DNA of 64,000 nucleotides from Streptomyces niger. Lineage in GTDB: Bacteria > Actinomycetota > Actinomycetes > Streptomycetales > Streptomycetaceae. The position numbers and the translations under genes are program-made. Shown in pieces: positions 52,050 to 61,338 of the stretch. Position 1 is the stretch's first letter; each line of letters begins with the position of its first letter. The notes below the pieces were generated by a model. That model was not told the origin of the DNA, searched no databases, and saw only the letters and a list, made by a program, of their open reading frames with translations. Location: assembly GCF_000718305.1 (NCBI RefSeq), contig NZ_JOFQ01000008.1, positions 1 through 64,000 of the forward strand. The letters are read 5' to 3'.

Positions 52050-53812
52050 GGGTTCGGCTCCGTTTCGAAGTGGATGGCGGGGAAGTCGGCGGAGTCCGTG
52101 ATACCGGTGAGGCCGACAGTGCGGGGCGGATGGTAGGTGACCATGCGGTGGCGCCGGTACACGTCGTCGTTGCGCTCGGGGTGGTCCTCGCGCCAGTGGC
52201 AGCCACGGGTCTCCTCGCGCGCCCGGGCGCCGGCCACCAACACCCGGGCGACGAGCAGGAGGTTCGTCGTCTCCCAGGCCTCCACGCCGGGCACGACCGC
52301 CTTGTGCTCCTCGGCCTCGCCGTCGGCCTCCCGCTGCAGGCGGACGAGCGTCGCGAACGCCTCCGCGAGGCTGGCCGCCGACCGCAGCACTCCGGCGCCG
52401 GCCGTCATGGTCCGCTGGATCGTCGGCCGCGCCTCGGGCGGGAGCAGCGGCAGGGCGGGGTGCTCCGGCGCCACGGGCTCCCCGGGCTGCCGCGGAGGAC
52501 GCGCCGTGATGTCCGCCGCGATCCGCTCGGCGAAGACCAGCCCTTCGAGGAGGGAGTTGGAGGCGAGCCGGTTGGCACCGTGCACCCCCGTGCAGGCGAC
52601 CTCACCGCACGCGTACAGGCCCGGTACGGTCGTCCGGCCGTGCAGGTCGGTGCGGACGCCGCCGGAGGCGTAGTGCGCGGCGGGCGCCACCGGGATCGGC
52701 TCGGTGACCGGATCGATGCCGTGGCTGCGGCAGGCGGCCAGGATGGTCGGGAAGCGCCGCTCCCACATCTCCGCGCCGAAGTGCCGCGCGTCCAGGTACA
52801 TGTGCTCGGTGCCCTGCTCCTGGGCGCGGCGCATGATGCCCTTGGCGACGATGTCGCGCGGCGCCAATTCGGCCAGTTCGTGCTGGCCCACCATGAAGCG
52901 CACGCCGTCGCCGTCCACGAGGTGCGCGCCCTCGCCCCGCACCGCCTCGGAGATGAGCGGCTGCTGCCCCTCCGCCTCCGGGCCCAGGTAGAGCACGGTC
53001 GGGTGGAACTGCACGAATTCCAGGTCGGAGACCTCGGCACCGGCCCTCAGAGCCAGCGCGACGCCGTCCCCCGTGGAGACGGCGGGGTTGGTGGTGGCCG
53101 AGAAGACCTGGCCCATACCGCCGGTGGCGAGCACCACGGCGGGCGCGTGCACGGCGCCCACCCCGTCGTGCTGGCCCTCGCCCATCACGTGCAGCGTGAC
53201 GCCCGCCGTACGGCCCTGGGCGTCCGTGAGCAGGTCCAGCACGAGCGCGTTCTCGATGGTGCGCAGGCCCGCCCGTCGCCCACCACCGCCCTTGCCGGAG
53301 AGCGCTTCGCGCTCGCCCCTCCCCATGGCGCGCACCGCCTCGACCAGTGCGCGGGAGATCTCCGCGCCGGTGGCGTCACCGCCCGCGTGCGCGATCCGGC
53401 GCCGGTGGTGGCCGCCCTCGCGGGTCAGCGCGATCTCCTCGCCGTCCTCGCCCGCATCGAAGCGCGCTCCCGTGGCGATCAGCCGCCGTACCGCGTCCGG
53501 GCCCTCGGTGACCAGCGTGCGCACCGCGGCCTCGTCGCACAGCCCGGCGCCTGCGACGAGCGTGTCGTTCAGGTGCTGCTCGGGGGTGTCCCCCTCGCCG
53601 AGCGCCGCGGCTATGCCGCCCTGCGCCCAGCGTGTGGAGCCGTCGTCCAGCCGGGCCTTGGTGACCACGACCGTACGGTGGCCGGCCGCGGCGCAGCGCA
53701 GGGCGGCGGTCAGCCCGGCGACGCCGGAACCGACCACGACGACGTCCGCGTCGATGGCCCAGCCGGGCGCGGGCGCTTCGAGTCGTATGCCGGGCCCGGT
53801 CGCCCCGGTCAT
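52046..53812 (-). CDS. nadB: L-aspartate oxidase
   Basis: 588-aa FAD enzyme oxidising aspartate to iminoaspartate for quinolinate synthase. FAD-binding GSGVAGLTAALRCAAAG at the N-terminus, RWAQGGIAAALGEGDTPEQH, and FVQFHPTVLYL with HYASGGVRTDLHGRTTVPGLYACGE (key HYASGGVRTDLHG). nadA, the next enzyme, is not in this window. AGGAG precedes the ATG; it lies 19 bases after panC. Confidence 0.96.
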   Translation of the reverse strand: MTGATGPGIRLEAPAPGWAIDADVVVVGSGVAGLTAALRCAAAGHRTVVVTKARLDDGSTRWAQGGIAAALGEGDTPEQHLNDTLVAGAGLCDEAAVRTLVTEGPDAVRRLIATGARFDAGEDGEEIALTREGGHHRRRIAHAGGDATGAEISRALVEAVRAMGRGEREALSGKGGGGRRAGLRTIENALVLDLLTDAQGRTAGVTLHVMGEGQHDGVGAVHAPAVVLATGGMGQVFSATTNPAVSTGDGVALALRAGAEVSDLEFVQFHPTVLYLGPEAEGQQPLISEAVRGEGAHLVDGDGVRFMVGQHELAELAPRDIVAKGIMRRAQEQGTEHMYLDARHFGAEMWERRFPTILAACRSHGIDPVTEPIPVAPAAHYASGGVRTDLHGRTTVPGLYACGEVACTGVHGANRLASNSLLEGLVFAERIAADITARPPRQPGEPVAPEHPALPLLPPEARPTIQRTMTAGAGVLRSAASLAEAFATLVRLQREADGEAEEHKAVVPGVEAWETTNLLLVARVLVAGARAREETRGCHWREDHPERNDDVYRRHRMVTYHPPRTVGLTGITDSADFPAIHFETEPNP

Positions 53813-53831
53813 CGGGTGGCTCCTGCGCTGC

Positions 53832-54980
53832 TCATCGTTGCTCTCCTGCTGACGGGGGTCCGCTCTGCGGTACGGCGGGCCCGAAAGTGAGGCGGATGTT
53901 GTCTATGAGGCGGGTGGTACCGACCCGGGCGGCCACGGCGAGCACTGCTTCGCCCTCGTACCCGCCCTTGTACGGCCCGTCCTCCGCAGCGCGCTCGGTG
54001 TCCGGGATCGCCGTGAAGGTGTCCGGGTCGACCAGCTCCAGGTAGTCCAGCTCCAGCGGCGGGTCGAGGCGGGCCGCGTCGGCCAGGACGGCCCGGGCCG
54101 CCGCACGGGCCACCTCGGGGCCCTGCGGGGCGTCGGCGGACGCCGCGTACGCGAGGGCGTGCGCGTCGGCCGCCGCCCGGTCCTCGCCCATGGCGGCCAG
54201 GCCGGCGGCGCGCGCCTCGGAGTGCGCACCGGCCCCGGCGCGCGCCCGCAGCGCCTCCTCGGCGGCCAGCCGGTCGCGGGCCGCGAACAGCGCCCGGGAC
54301 AGGGCCAGCGCGGTGCGGCGCTCGGCGGGCGAGAGGTAGCGGTTGCGGCTGGAGAGCGCCAGGCCGTCGGGCTCCCGCACGGTCTCCACGCCGATGATCC
54401 GCACGGGGAAGTTCAGGTCGCGTGCCATGCGCGACACGATGGCGAGCTGCTGGGCGTCCTTCTGCCCGAAGAGGGCCACGTCCGGCGCCGTGAGGTGCAG
54501 CAGCTTGGCGACCACGGTGGCCATGCCGTCGAAGTGCCCGGGGCGCGAGGCGCCCTCCAGCACGTCGCCCATGGGGCCCGCGCCGATCCGCACCTGCGGT
54601 TCGCCGCCCGGGTAGACCTCCTCGACCGACGGCGCGAAGACCGCGTCGGCACCGGCCTCGCCGGCGACCGCGATGTCGGCGTCCAGCGTGCGCGGATAGC
54701 GGTCCAGGTCCTCGCCCGCGCCGAACTGCAGCGGGTTCACGAAGACGGTGACCACGACCTGACCCTCGGGGCCGACGTGATCACGCGCCGTACGGATCAG
54801 CGTCGCGTGGCCCTCGTGCAGCGCGCCCATGGTCATCACGACGGCGCGGCGACCGCGGCGCTTCAGGGCGCGCAGCTCCGCGGCGGTCTCCACCAGGCGG
54901 GGACCGGCCGCAACGGGGGCGGGCGCCGCCGGCAGTACGGCAGCTTCCGCACCGGCGGGGTGGTGTGCCGTGGTGTTCAT
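53832..54980 (-). CDS. panC: Pantothenate synthetase
   Basis: 382 aa, joins pantoate and beta-alanine using ATP. Contains MTMGALHEGHATLIRTA, FVNPLQFGAGEDLDRYPRTLDAD (key NPLQFGAGEDLDRYP), FGQKDAQQLAIV, LSSRNRYLS. An Ala/Arg-rich insertion (about 240-285) makes it longer than the common 280-300 aa. It overlaps the upstream DUF2520 gene by four bases. nadB and the others follow. Confidence 0.95.
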   Translation of the reverse strand: MNTTAHHPAGAEAAVLPAAPAPVAAGPRLVETAAELRALKRRGRRAVVMTMGALHEGHATLIRTARDHVGPEGQVVVTVFVNPLQFGAGEDLDRYPRTLDADIAVAGEAGADAVFAPSVEEVYPGGEPQVRIGAGPMGDVLEGASRPGHFDGMATVVAKLLHLTAPDVALFGQKDAQQLAIVSRMARDLNFPVRIIGVETVREPDGLALSSRNRYLSPAERRTALALSRALFAARDRLAAEEALRARAGAGAHSEARAAGLAAMGEDRAAADAHALAYAASADAPQGPEVARAAARAVLADAARLDPPLELDYLELVDPDTFTAIPDTERAAEDGPYKGGYEGEAVLAVAARVGTTRLIDNIRLTFGPAVPQSGPPSAGEQR

Positions 54981-55906
54981 CGGGTGCCTCCCTCCGAGCG
55001 GTCCGCGACGTCCGAGAGCACGCCCAGCAGGTCCTCGGCGAGCTCCGCCTTGAGCAGTCCGTTCGCGAGCGCCCGGTCCGCCGTCGTACGGGCCATGGCC
55101 AGGTATCCGGCGACCGCCTGCGGGGAGTGCTCGCGCAGCTCGGCGATGTGCGCGGCGACCGTACCGGCGTCACCGCGGGCGACCGGGCCGGTCAGCGCGG
55201 CGTCACCGGAGCGCAGAGCGTTGTCCAGGGAGGCGCCGAGCAGCGGCCCGAGCATCCGGTCGGGGGCCTGGACGCCGGCCTTGCGCAGCAGTTCCAGGGA
55301 CTGCGCGACCAGGGTGATCAGGTGGTTGGAGCCGCTGGCCAGGGCCGCGTGATACAGCGGCCGGGCGGCCTCCTCGATCCACTCGGGCTCGCCGCCCATC
55401 TCGATGACCAGCGCCTCGGCGGCCATCCGCAGCTCCTCGGGCGCGGTGACCCCGAAGGAGCAGCCGGCCAGTCGCTGGACGTCGACGGACGTGCCGGTGA
55501 ACGTCATCGCGGGGTGCAGCGCCAGCGGCAGCGCACCGGCCCGGGTGGCCTCGTCAAGCACGCCGGCGCCGAACCGCCCCGAGGTGTGCACGAGCAGCTG
55601 TCCGGGCCGTACGGCGCCGGTCTCGACGAGGCCGGCGACCAGGCCGGGCAGCGCGTCGTCGGGGACCGTCAGCAGCACCAGCTCGGCGCGCGCGAGGACC
55701 TCCTCCGGCGGCACGAGGGGCACGTCGGGCAGGAGCGCGGCCGCGCGCCGCCTGGAGGCGTCGGAGACGCCCGAGACGGCGACCGGGCGGTGCCCGGCGA
55801 GCTGCAGGGCCGCGGCGAGCGCGGGCCCCACGCGGCCGGCCCCGACGACGCCGACGGTGAGCCGGGCGGGGCGGTCCTGGGGGTCTGTCGAGGGATTGTC
55901 ATTCAC
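54977..55906 (-). CDS. Rossmann/DUF2520 NADP-dependent reductase-like protein
   Basis: 309 aa. N-terminal Rossmann motif VGVVGAGRVGPALAAALQLAGH (15-37; key GAGRVG), then a DUF2520 C-terminal helical domain (HPAMTFTGT, LYHAALASGSNHLITLV). The family resembles ProC/ketopantoate reductase. Directly upstream of and overlapping panC, it may supply ketopantoate reduction, for which no other gene is present here (inference). GTG start MNDNPSTDPQD; a weak ribosome site precedes it. Confidence 0.88.
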   Translation of the reverse strand: MNDNPSTDPQDRPARLTVGVVGAGRVGPALAAALQLAGHRPVAVSGVSDASRRRAAALLPDVPLVPPEEVLARAELVLLTVPDDALPGLVAGLVETGAVRPGQLLVHTSGRFGAGVLDEATRAGALPLALHPAMTFTGTSVDVQRLAGCSFGVTAPEELRMAAEALVIEMGGEPEWIEEAARPLYHAALASGSNHLITLVAQSLELLRKAGVQAPDRMLGPLLGASLDNALRSGDAALTGPVARGDAGTVAAHIAELREHSPQAVAGYLAMARTTADRALANGLLKAELAEDLLGVLSDVADRSEGGTR

Positions 55907-56115
55907 GCGGCGATGGCCTTCCGTTCCAGTCCGCGGGGGGTACCGGACGTTTCCTGGTCATGCTACGCGGTGTTCCGCGCGCGCCCGAGGGACGGCGGAC
56001 AGGTGAGACGGGCGTCTCGTGATCGCGCGAAAGCCGGTCGCCGCCCGGGGGCCGGTACGGGATGATCGGGCCGCATACCGGCGGTGGGCGGACGCGACAA
56101 GGAGGCGGACAGCGG

Positions 56116-57270
56116 ATGACCGACCAAGAGGAGCGGACACGCCGGCTGGTGGCGTGGCGCGGCTGCGACCGGGCGCTGACGCGCCGGCCCGGGGACGAGA
56201 CCGTCGGCGAGCGGCTGGCCCGGCTGGCCGCCGACGCCCCCGACGCGTACGACCTGGACACCGCGGTGGACCTCTACGCCGACGAGGAGAGCGTCGTCGG
56301 CGCCCTGGAGCGCCGCACGGCGGAGCTGCTCGGCACCGAGGACGCGGTGTTCTTCCCGACCGGCACGATGGCGCAGCAGGTCGCGCTGCGCTGCTGGGCG
56401 GGGCGGACGGGCAGCGCCACCGTGGCCGGCCATCCGCTGTCGCACCTGGAGGTGCACGAGCGGGACGCGTACCACGTGGTCAGCGGATTGCGCATGATCC
56501 ATCCGACGCGGGAGCCGCGGCTGCCGACTGCCGAGGAGGTGCGCGGTCTGGACGAGCCCTTCGGGACGCTGGCGCTGGAACTTCCCCTTCGGGACGCGGG
56601 CTTCGTGCTGCCTTCGTGGGACGAGCTGGTGGCCGTGACCGAAGCGGCGCGCGAGCGGGACGCGGTGGTGCACTTCGACGGGGCGCGGCTGTGGGAGTCG
56701 GCGCCGCACTTCGGGCGGCCGCTCCCGGAGATCGCCGACCTGGCCGACAGCGTGTACGTGTCGTTCTACAAGTCACTGGGCGGCATATCCGGGGCCGCGC
56801 TGGCCTGCAGCGAGGACCTGGCCGCCGAGGCGCGGGCCTGGCGGCACCGATACGGCGGGCTGCCGCTCCAGCAGTGGCCGGTCGCGCTGGCCGCGCTGAC
56901 GGGGCTGGACCGGGAGCTGCCGCGGCTCCCGGAGTACGTCGCGCACGCGAAGGTCATCGCCGGGGCGTTGCGCGAAGGCCTGGCCGAGCACGGCGTGCCG
57001 TGGTTCCGGGTGCACCCCGACCCGCCGCACACCCACGACTTCCGGGTGTGGCTGCCGTACGCCCCCGAGGTGGTGGAGGAGGCGAGCCTGCGGCTGGCCG
57101 AGGACACCCGCACCGCCCTCTTCCGCCGCTGGTGGGGCGGGGGCGTACCGGGCACGGCGACGACCGAGGTCCAGGTCGCGTCAGCCGCACTGGGCTGGAC
57201 TGCCGCCGATGTGCGGGGCGTTCTCGCGGAGTTCCTCGCCCGGGTGCGGACGGTGGCCGACGGGGGCTGA
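56116..57270 (+). CDS. Threonine-aldolase-like PLP lyase
   Basis: 384 aa, fold-type I PLP enzyme of the beta-eliminating lyase/threonine aldolase family. PLP lysine is Lys219 in VSFYKSLGG; substrate-facing motifs FPTGTMAQQVAL, HPLSHLEVHE, HFDGARLWES are present. Family members cleave threonine or allo-threonine to glycine and acetaldehyde. AAGGAGG lies eight bases before the ATG. Its last 90 bases overlap the convergent gene at 57181. Confidence 0.9.
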   Translation: MTDQEERTRRLVAWRGCDRALTRRPGDETVGERLARLAADAPDAYDLDTAVDLYADEESVVGALERRTAELLGTEDAVFFPTGTMAQQVALRCWAGRTGSATVAGHPLSHLEVHERDAYHVVSGLRMIHPTREPRLPTAEEVRGLDEPFGTLALELPLRDAGFVLPSWDELVAVTEAARERDAVVHFDGARLWESAPHFGRPLPEIADLADSVYVSFYKSLGGISGAALACSEDLAAEARAWRHRYGGLPLQQWPVALAALTGLDRELPRLPEYVAHAKVIAGALREGLAEHGVPWFRVHPDPPHTHDFRVWLPYAPEVVEEASLRLAEDTRTALFRRWWGGGVPGTATTEVQVASAALGWTAADVRGVLAEFLARVRTVADGG

Positions 57271-57495
57271 GACGGCCGTACGGGGGCTCGGGACGGTGCT
57301 CAGGAGAGACCGCACGGCGCGCCGGAGCCGGGCCGGCAGGCGGTCGGCGGGCGCGGTGACGACGGCCTGGAAGCGCCGCAGGTCCCGTACGGCGCGCAGG
57401 GCCCGTAGGTCGCCGGTACCCGGCAACGGCGGTGCGGCCTCTCCCCGTTGCGCGGCGCGGTAGGCATCGAGCATGTGCTGCTGCATCGCGTTCAT
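57181..57495 (-). CDS. Possible small helical protein, convergent overlap
   Basis: A 104-aa frame starting MNAMQQHMLDAYRAAQRGEAAPPLPG. GGAGG lies two bases before the ATG at 57495 and eleven before the ATG at 57486. The N-terminal part resembles short Streptomyces hypothetical proteins of the type MQQHMLDxYRA (recall); the last 90 bases overlap the lyase gene, so that part may be unconstrained by this protein. Only moderately supported. Confidence 0.5.
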   Translation of the reverse strand: MNAMQQHMLDAYRAAQRGEAAPPLPGTGDLRALRAVRDLRRFQAVVTAPADRLPARLRRAVRSLLSTVPSPRTAVSAPVGHRPHPGEELRENAPHIGGSPAQCG

Positions 57496-57634
57496 GTCCT
57501 CCACGGTGGGCGGCGGACGCCGGCGGGAGCACGTGGATTGACGGGAGCCGTCAAACGTCGTCGGCGATGCTCCGCAGGTCACGCATGATGGGCGTAACGG
57601 GCCGGGGACGGCGCGCAGGCACAGGGGAGGACGC

Positions 57635-58753
57635 ATGGGCATCCAGATCGACATCACCGGCCTTCCGGAGGAGCGCATCGTCTTCGCCCCTTCGCCGCTC
57701 GCGGAGCTGGGCACCACCCTGCACGCGCTGACCGAGCCGGGCCACCACCCGGGGCTGCACGGCTGGACGACGGCGACCTGCGCGGCGCTCAAGCCGGACC
57801 TGGCGGACCGGCTGCACGAGGCGGACTTCCTGTGGGGGCCGACGTTCTCCGACATCTCCCTGCCGTTCGCGGCACTCGCCGAGACCCGAGGGATGCCCGG
57901 CGCGACGCTGGCCGAGGATCTGGACCTGCTCGACCGGCTGGACGACGAGCTGTACGTCGCCGCGGCGCTGGAGATCTCCTGCGCCAGTCTCTACAGCCGC
58001 GGCGGCCCGTCCCCCCTGGTCGACGCCGAGGCGCGGGACCAGGCGCTGGACCGCGCGGTGGCGCGCGGCCCGCGCCAGGCGGAGTTCGCCCGGCGGCTGC
58101 TGGCCGACCCGCCTGCCGTACGGGCCTGGCTGCGCCGCTTCTTCGAGGACTGCGACGCGGCGTTCTTCGGGGACGTGTGGCAGCGGGTCCGCGTGGAACT
58201 GGCGGCCGACGCGCGGCACAAGGCGGAGGTGTTGCGTCACAAGGGGCTGACCGACGCGCTGTCCGAGGTGTCCGCGGCCCTCTCCCTGGACGAGGCGCGG
58301 CGCCGCATCATGGTGGACAAGCTCAGCAACGGGCGCGCCAGCGCGGTGGATCCGACGGTCGGCGCCGGCCTGACGTTCGTCCCGACGTCCTTCGGATGGC
58401 CGCATCTGATGGTGCTGCACGCGCCGGGCTGGCGGCCCGTGATCCACTACCCGGTGGCCACGCCCGAGCTGTCCCGCCCGGCCTCCGTGGACCTGCTCCA
58501 GCAGCGCCTGGAGGCACTGGCCCACCCGATGCGCGTCCGGATCTGCCGCAACCTCGCCAGGACCGCGTTCACCACCGGGGAACTGGCCGCCGAGCACGGG
58601 ATCACCGCGCCCGAGGTCTCCCGGCACCTGGCCGTCCTGAAGAAGGCGGGCCTGATCCGGACCCGGCGCCGCGGCCGGTACGTGCTGCACCAGCTGGACC
58701 TCCAGGTCGTCGCCCGGCTCGGCAGCGACTTCCTGGAGGGCGTACTGCGGTGA
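57635..58753 (+). CDS. DUF5937/ArsR-type HTH regulator
   Basis: 372 aa. N-terminal two thirds resemble DUF5937 (IDITGLPEERIVFAPSPLAELG start); the C-terminal part is an ArsR winged helix (LEALAHPMRVRICRNLARTAFTTGELAAEHGITAPEVSRHLAVLKKAGLI; key HGITAPEVSRHLAVLKKAG, about 330-350). Regulators with this layout are common in Streptomyces; ligand unknown. No adjacent transporter or metal gene points to a function. Confidence 0.88.
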   Translation: MGIQIDITGLPEERIVFAPSPLAELGTTLHALTEPGHHPGLHGWTTATCAALKPDLADRLHEADFLWGPTFSDISLPFAALAETRGMPGATLAEDLDLLDRLDDELYVAAALEISCASLYSRGGPSPLVDAEARDQALDRAVARGPRQAEFARRLLADPPAVRAWLRRFFEDCDAAFFGDVWQRVRVELAADARHKAEVLRHKGLTDALSEVSAALSLDEARRRIMVDKLSNGRASAVDPTVGAGLTFVPTSFGWPHLMVLHAPGWRPVIHYPVATPELSRPASVDLLQQRLEALAHPMRVRICRNLARTAFTTGELAAEHGITAPEVSRHLAVLKKAGLIRTRRRGRYVLHQLDLQVVARLGSDFLEGVLR

Positions 58754-58789
58754 CCGCCCGCGGCCTCGGGGCACGCCGCGCGCACCGCC

Positions 58790-59215
58790 TCAAGAGGCGT
58801 CGCGCCTGCGCATCCGCTCCCGGAGAGCGGCGCGCCACTCCCCGACGACCTCTTCGGGGTCGAGCGGGCCGATGCCCAGCGGCGGCCCCGGGGGCGGGTT
58901 CTTCAGCGCCTCCCGGATCCTGGCGTTGATGTCCGCGACGATCCGTCGCACCTCGCGCTCGGACCTGGCGGCACGCGCCGCGGTCCGCGCGTCCTCCGCC
59001 TCCTTGCGCAGCGCGAGCGTGGGCGGGAGGTAGGACACGCCCTCCCGCGCCATCTTGTCCCGCACCCACCACAGTTCGTCGTACGGCTTGTTCAGGCCCG
59101 TGAGGGGCTTCCCGGCGCCGGGGAGATCGTCGAACTCGCCCCGTTCGGCGGCTTCCCTGATCTGCCGGTCGACCCAGGTCTCGAAGCTGACGCCCGGCGG
59201 CTTGCGGTCGGTCAC
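58790..59215 (-). CDS. DUF1992 (DnaJ homologue subfamily C28-like) protein
   Basis: 141 aa. DUF1992 core: VDRQIREAAERGEFDDLPGAGKPL (key ERGEFDDLPGAGKPL, 25-39), DELWWVRDKMAREGVSYLPP. Homologues in eukaryotes carry a J domain, but none is seen here. Role unknown. GTG start. The first half is highly conserved in the family. Confidence 0.85.
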   Translation of the reverse strand: MTDRKPPGVSFETWVDRQIREAAERGEFDDLPGAGKPLTGLNKPYDELWWVRDKMAREGVSYLPPTLALRKEAEDARTAARAARSEREVRRIVADINARIREALKNPPPGPPLGIGPLDPEEVVGEWRAALRERMRRRDAS

Positions 59216-59251
59216 GGTGCTCTCCCTGGAAAGTAGGAGACAGCGGTCCTT

Positions 59252-59935
59252 CTATGATGCGCCGCCGCCCGCCCGCACCAGGCCCGTTTCGTAGGCCAGC
59301 ACGACGGCCTGCACGCGGTCGCGCAGTTCGAGCTTGGTGAGGATGCGGCCCACGTGCGTCTTGACCGTGGCCTCGGAGAGGACGAGGCGGGCGGCGATCT
59401 CCCCGTTCGACAGGCCCTGCGCCACGAGGAGCAGCACCTCGCGCTCCCGTTCGGTGAGCCGGCCCAGCTCCGGGCGGCCCTCCTGCGGCGCGGCCGACGG
59501 GAGCATCGGCGTGAACCGGTCCAGCAGCCGGCGGGTGGTGGACGGCGCGACCACCGCGTCGCCGCTGTGCACGGCGCGGATCGCCGCCAGCAGCTCGTCC
59601 GGCGGCACGTCCTTGAGCATGAAACCACTGGCCCCGGCCTTGAGCGCGGAGAAGGCGTACTCGTCCAGGTCGAAGGTGGTCAGGATGAGCACCTTGGGCG
59701 CGTCCTCCACCGTGCCCTCCCCGCAGATCCGCCGGGTGGCCTCCACGCCGTCCAGATGCGGCATCCGCACGTCCATCAGGATCACGTCGACCCGGGTCGC
59801 CCGCAGCGCCTCAAGGGCGGCCACCCCGTCGCCCGCCTCCGCGACGACCTCCATGTCCGGCTGGGCGGCCAGCACCATCCGGAAGCCGGTGCGCAGCAGC
59901 ACCTGGTCGTCGACGAGCATCACGCGGATGGTCAT
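59252..59935 (-). CDS. NarL-family response regulator
   Basis: 227 aa. Receiver with Asp55 in LMDVRMP and Lys in MLKDVPP; LuxR-type helix-turn-helix (LTEREREVLLLVAQGLSNGEIAARLVLSEATVKTHVGRIL; key LSNGEIAARLVLSEATVKTH, about 180-199). It pairs with the histidine kinase upstream. ATG at 59935 (MTIRVMLVDDQ) is chosen; the frame extends nine codons farther without signal. Confidence 0.93.
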   Translation of the reverse strand: MTIRVMLVDDQVLLRTGFRMVLAAQPDMEVVAEAGDGVAALEALRATRVDVILMDVRMPHLDGVEATRRICGEGTVEDAPKVLILTTFDLDEYAFSALKAGASGFMLKDVPPDELLAAIRAVHSGDAVVAPSTTRRLLDRFTPMLPSAAPQEGRPELGRLTEREREVLLLVAQGLSNGEIAARLVLSEATVKTHVGRILTKLELRDRVQAVVLAYETGLVRAGGGAS

Positions 59936-60011
59936 GGCAGGGGTCCGTCCCTTCGGGGGCATCGGTCAGCAGGAGGACGCGCCGGCCGGCGCGTCCGAGG
60001 TGGCGCGCCCG

Positions 60012-61217
60012 TCAGCGCACCGGAGTGAGCGGCAGCACGGCGCTGATACGGAAGCCGCCGCCCGGCCGCGGCCCCGCGTCCAGGCTGCCGCCGACCATAC
60101 CGACGCGCTCCCGCATGCCGATCAGGCCGTGGCCCAGCCCGTCGGCGCCGCCGTCTTCGTACAGCTCGTGCTGCGCGCCGCGTCCGTCGTCCTCGACGAG
60201 CAGTTCGAGATTCTCCTCCCCGTAACCGATGCTGACCGTCGCGCCGACGCCCGGCCCGCCGTGCTTACGGGTGTTGGTCAGCGCCTCCTGGACGATGCGG
60301 TACGCGGTCAGCTCCACGCCGCTGGGCAGCGGCCGCTCCTGCCCGTGGACCGTGAACTCCACGGGCAGGCCCGCGCCGCGCACCTGCTCCACGAGGTCGG
60401 CGAGCTGCTCGACGCCGGGCTGCGGCACGTACTCGCCGCCCTCGGCGCCCTCACCGGTCCGCAGCACGCCCAGCAGGCGGCGCATCTCGGCGAGCGCCTG
60501 CCGGCCGGTGCCGGAGATGGTCTCCAGCGCCTGCCGGGCCTGGTCGGGCGCCGATTTGAGCACATAGGCGGCACCGTCGGCCTGCACCACCATCACCGAC
60601 ACGTTGTGCGCGACGACGTCGTGCAGCTCCCGCGCGATGCGGGCGCGCTCCGCCGCCACCGCGATCCGCGACTGCGTCTCGCGCTCCTTCTCCAGGCGGG
60701 CGGCGCGCTCCTCCAGCTGCGCCCAGTAGGCGCGGCGGGTGCGCAGCGAGTCGCCCATCACCCAGGCCAGCACGAAGGGCACGGCCAGGAAGACGGTGAC
60801 GATCACGTCCTGCCAGAGCGTGCGGTACGGGCTGGGCTCGCTCCAGCGGATCCGGGACAGGGCCGGCGCGAGGGCGCCGCCGATCAGGGCGTACCGGGAC
60901 GCCCAGCGGACGTTGCCGCACGCGACGGTGTAGATGATCACCAGCATCGCGAAGTCGGCCGGGTTGGGCTCCACATCGAAGGCCAGCTGTACGAGGCCGG
61001 CTCCGGTCGCCAGCAACAGCATCTTCACCGGGGCCCGGCGACGGAGCGCCACCACCGTGCACAGCGACAGGACGACGGCCACTCCGACCAGGTACTGGAG
61101 GGAGCCACGGAGGAAGTCCGACATCAGCCACAGCCCCGCGAAGCCGAGGAGCAGCAGCGCCCAGAAGGTGTCCACACCTGTCGGGTGCCTGCGGAAGAAG
61201 TCGTAGAGACGCTGCAC
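60012..61217 (-). CDS. NarL-type sensor histidine kinase
   Basis: 401 aa. Four to six membrane segments in the first 160 residues, a short coiled coil, HisKA_3 motif RELHDVVAHNVSVMV (phosphorylated His in ELHDVVAHN) and a HATPase with LIGMRERVGMVGGSL-type motifs. Signal unknown. GTG start with a leaderless promoter; followed by its regulator after 76 bases. Confidence 0.93.
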   Translation of the reverse strand: MQRLYDFFRRHPTGVDTFWALLLLGFAGLWLMSDFLRGSLQYLVGVAVVLSLCTVVALRRRAPVKMLLLATGAGLVQLAFDVEPNPADFAMLVIIYTVACGNVRWASRYALIGGALAPALSRIRWSEPSPYRTLWQDVIVTVFLAVPFVLAWVMGDSLRTRRAYWAQLEERAARLEKERETQSRIAVAAERARIARELHDVVAHNVSVMVVQADGAAYVLKSAPDQARQALETISGTGRQALAEMRRLLGVLRTGEGAEGGEYVPQPGVEQLADLVEQVRGAGLPVEFTVHGQERPLPSGVELTAYRIVQEALTNTRKHGGPGVGATVSIGYGEENLELLVEDDGRGAQHELYEDGGADGLGHGLIGMRERVGMVGGSLDAGPRPGGGFRISAVLPLTPVR

Positions 61218-61224
61218 GTAACCC

Positions 61225-61230
61225 AGCGTA
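61225..61230 (-). promoter_or_regulatory. -10 box TACGCT, leaderless start of the kinase gene
   Basis: On the minus strand TACGCT is followed by GGGTTAC and the GTG at 61217. Seven bases of spacing, no ribosome site. Confidence 0.55.
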
Positions 61231-61326
61231 GGCAGCGGGGAAAGGTGTACGAGTCAACCGGAGGAGCGATCCTGTGCGCGCCTCCTACTCCCCAAGGTGG
61301 ATGCCGGGGAGCACCCGGCGCGCCCG

Positions 61327-61332
61327 TACCGT
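61327..61332 (+). promoter_or_regulatory. -10 box TACCGT, leaderless start of the methyltransferase
   Basis: TACCGT is followed by GAAGCG and the GTG at 61339. This fixes the start inside a longer frame beginning at 61297. Confidence 0.5.
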
Positions 61333-61338
61333 GAAGCG

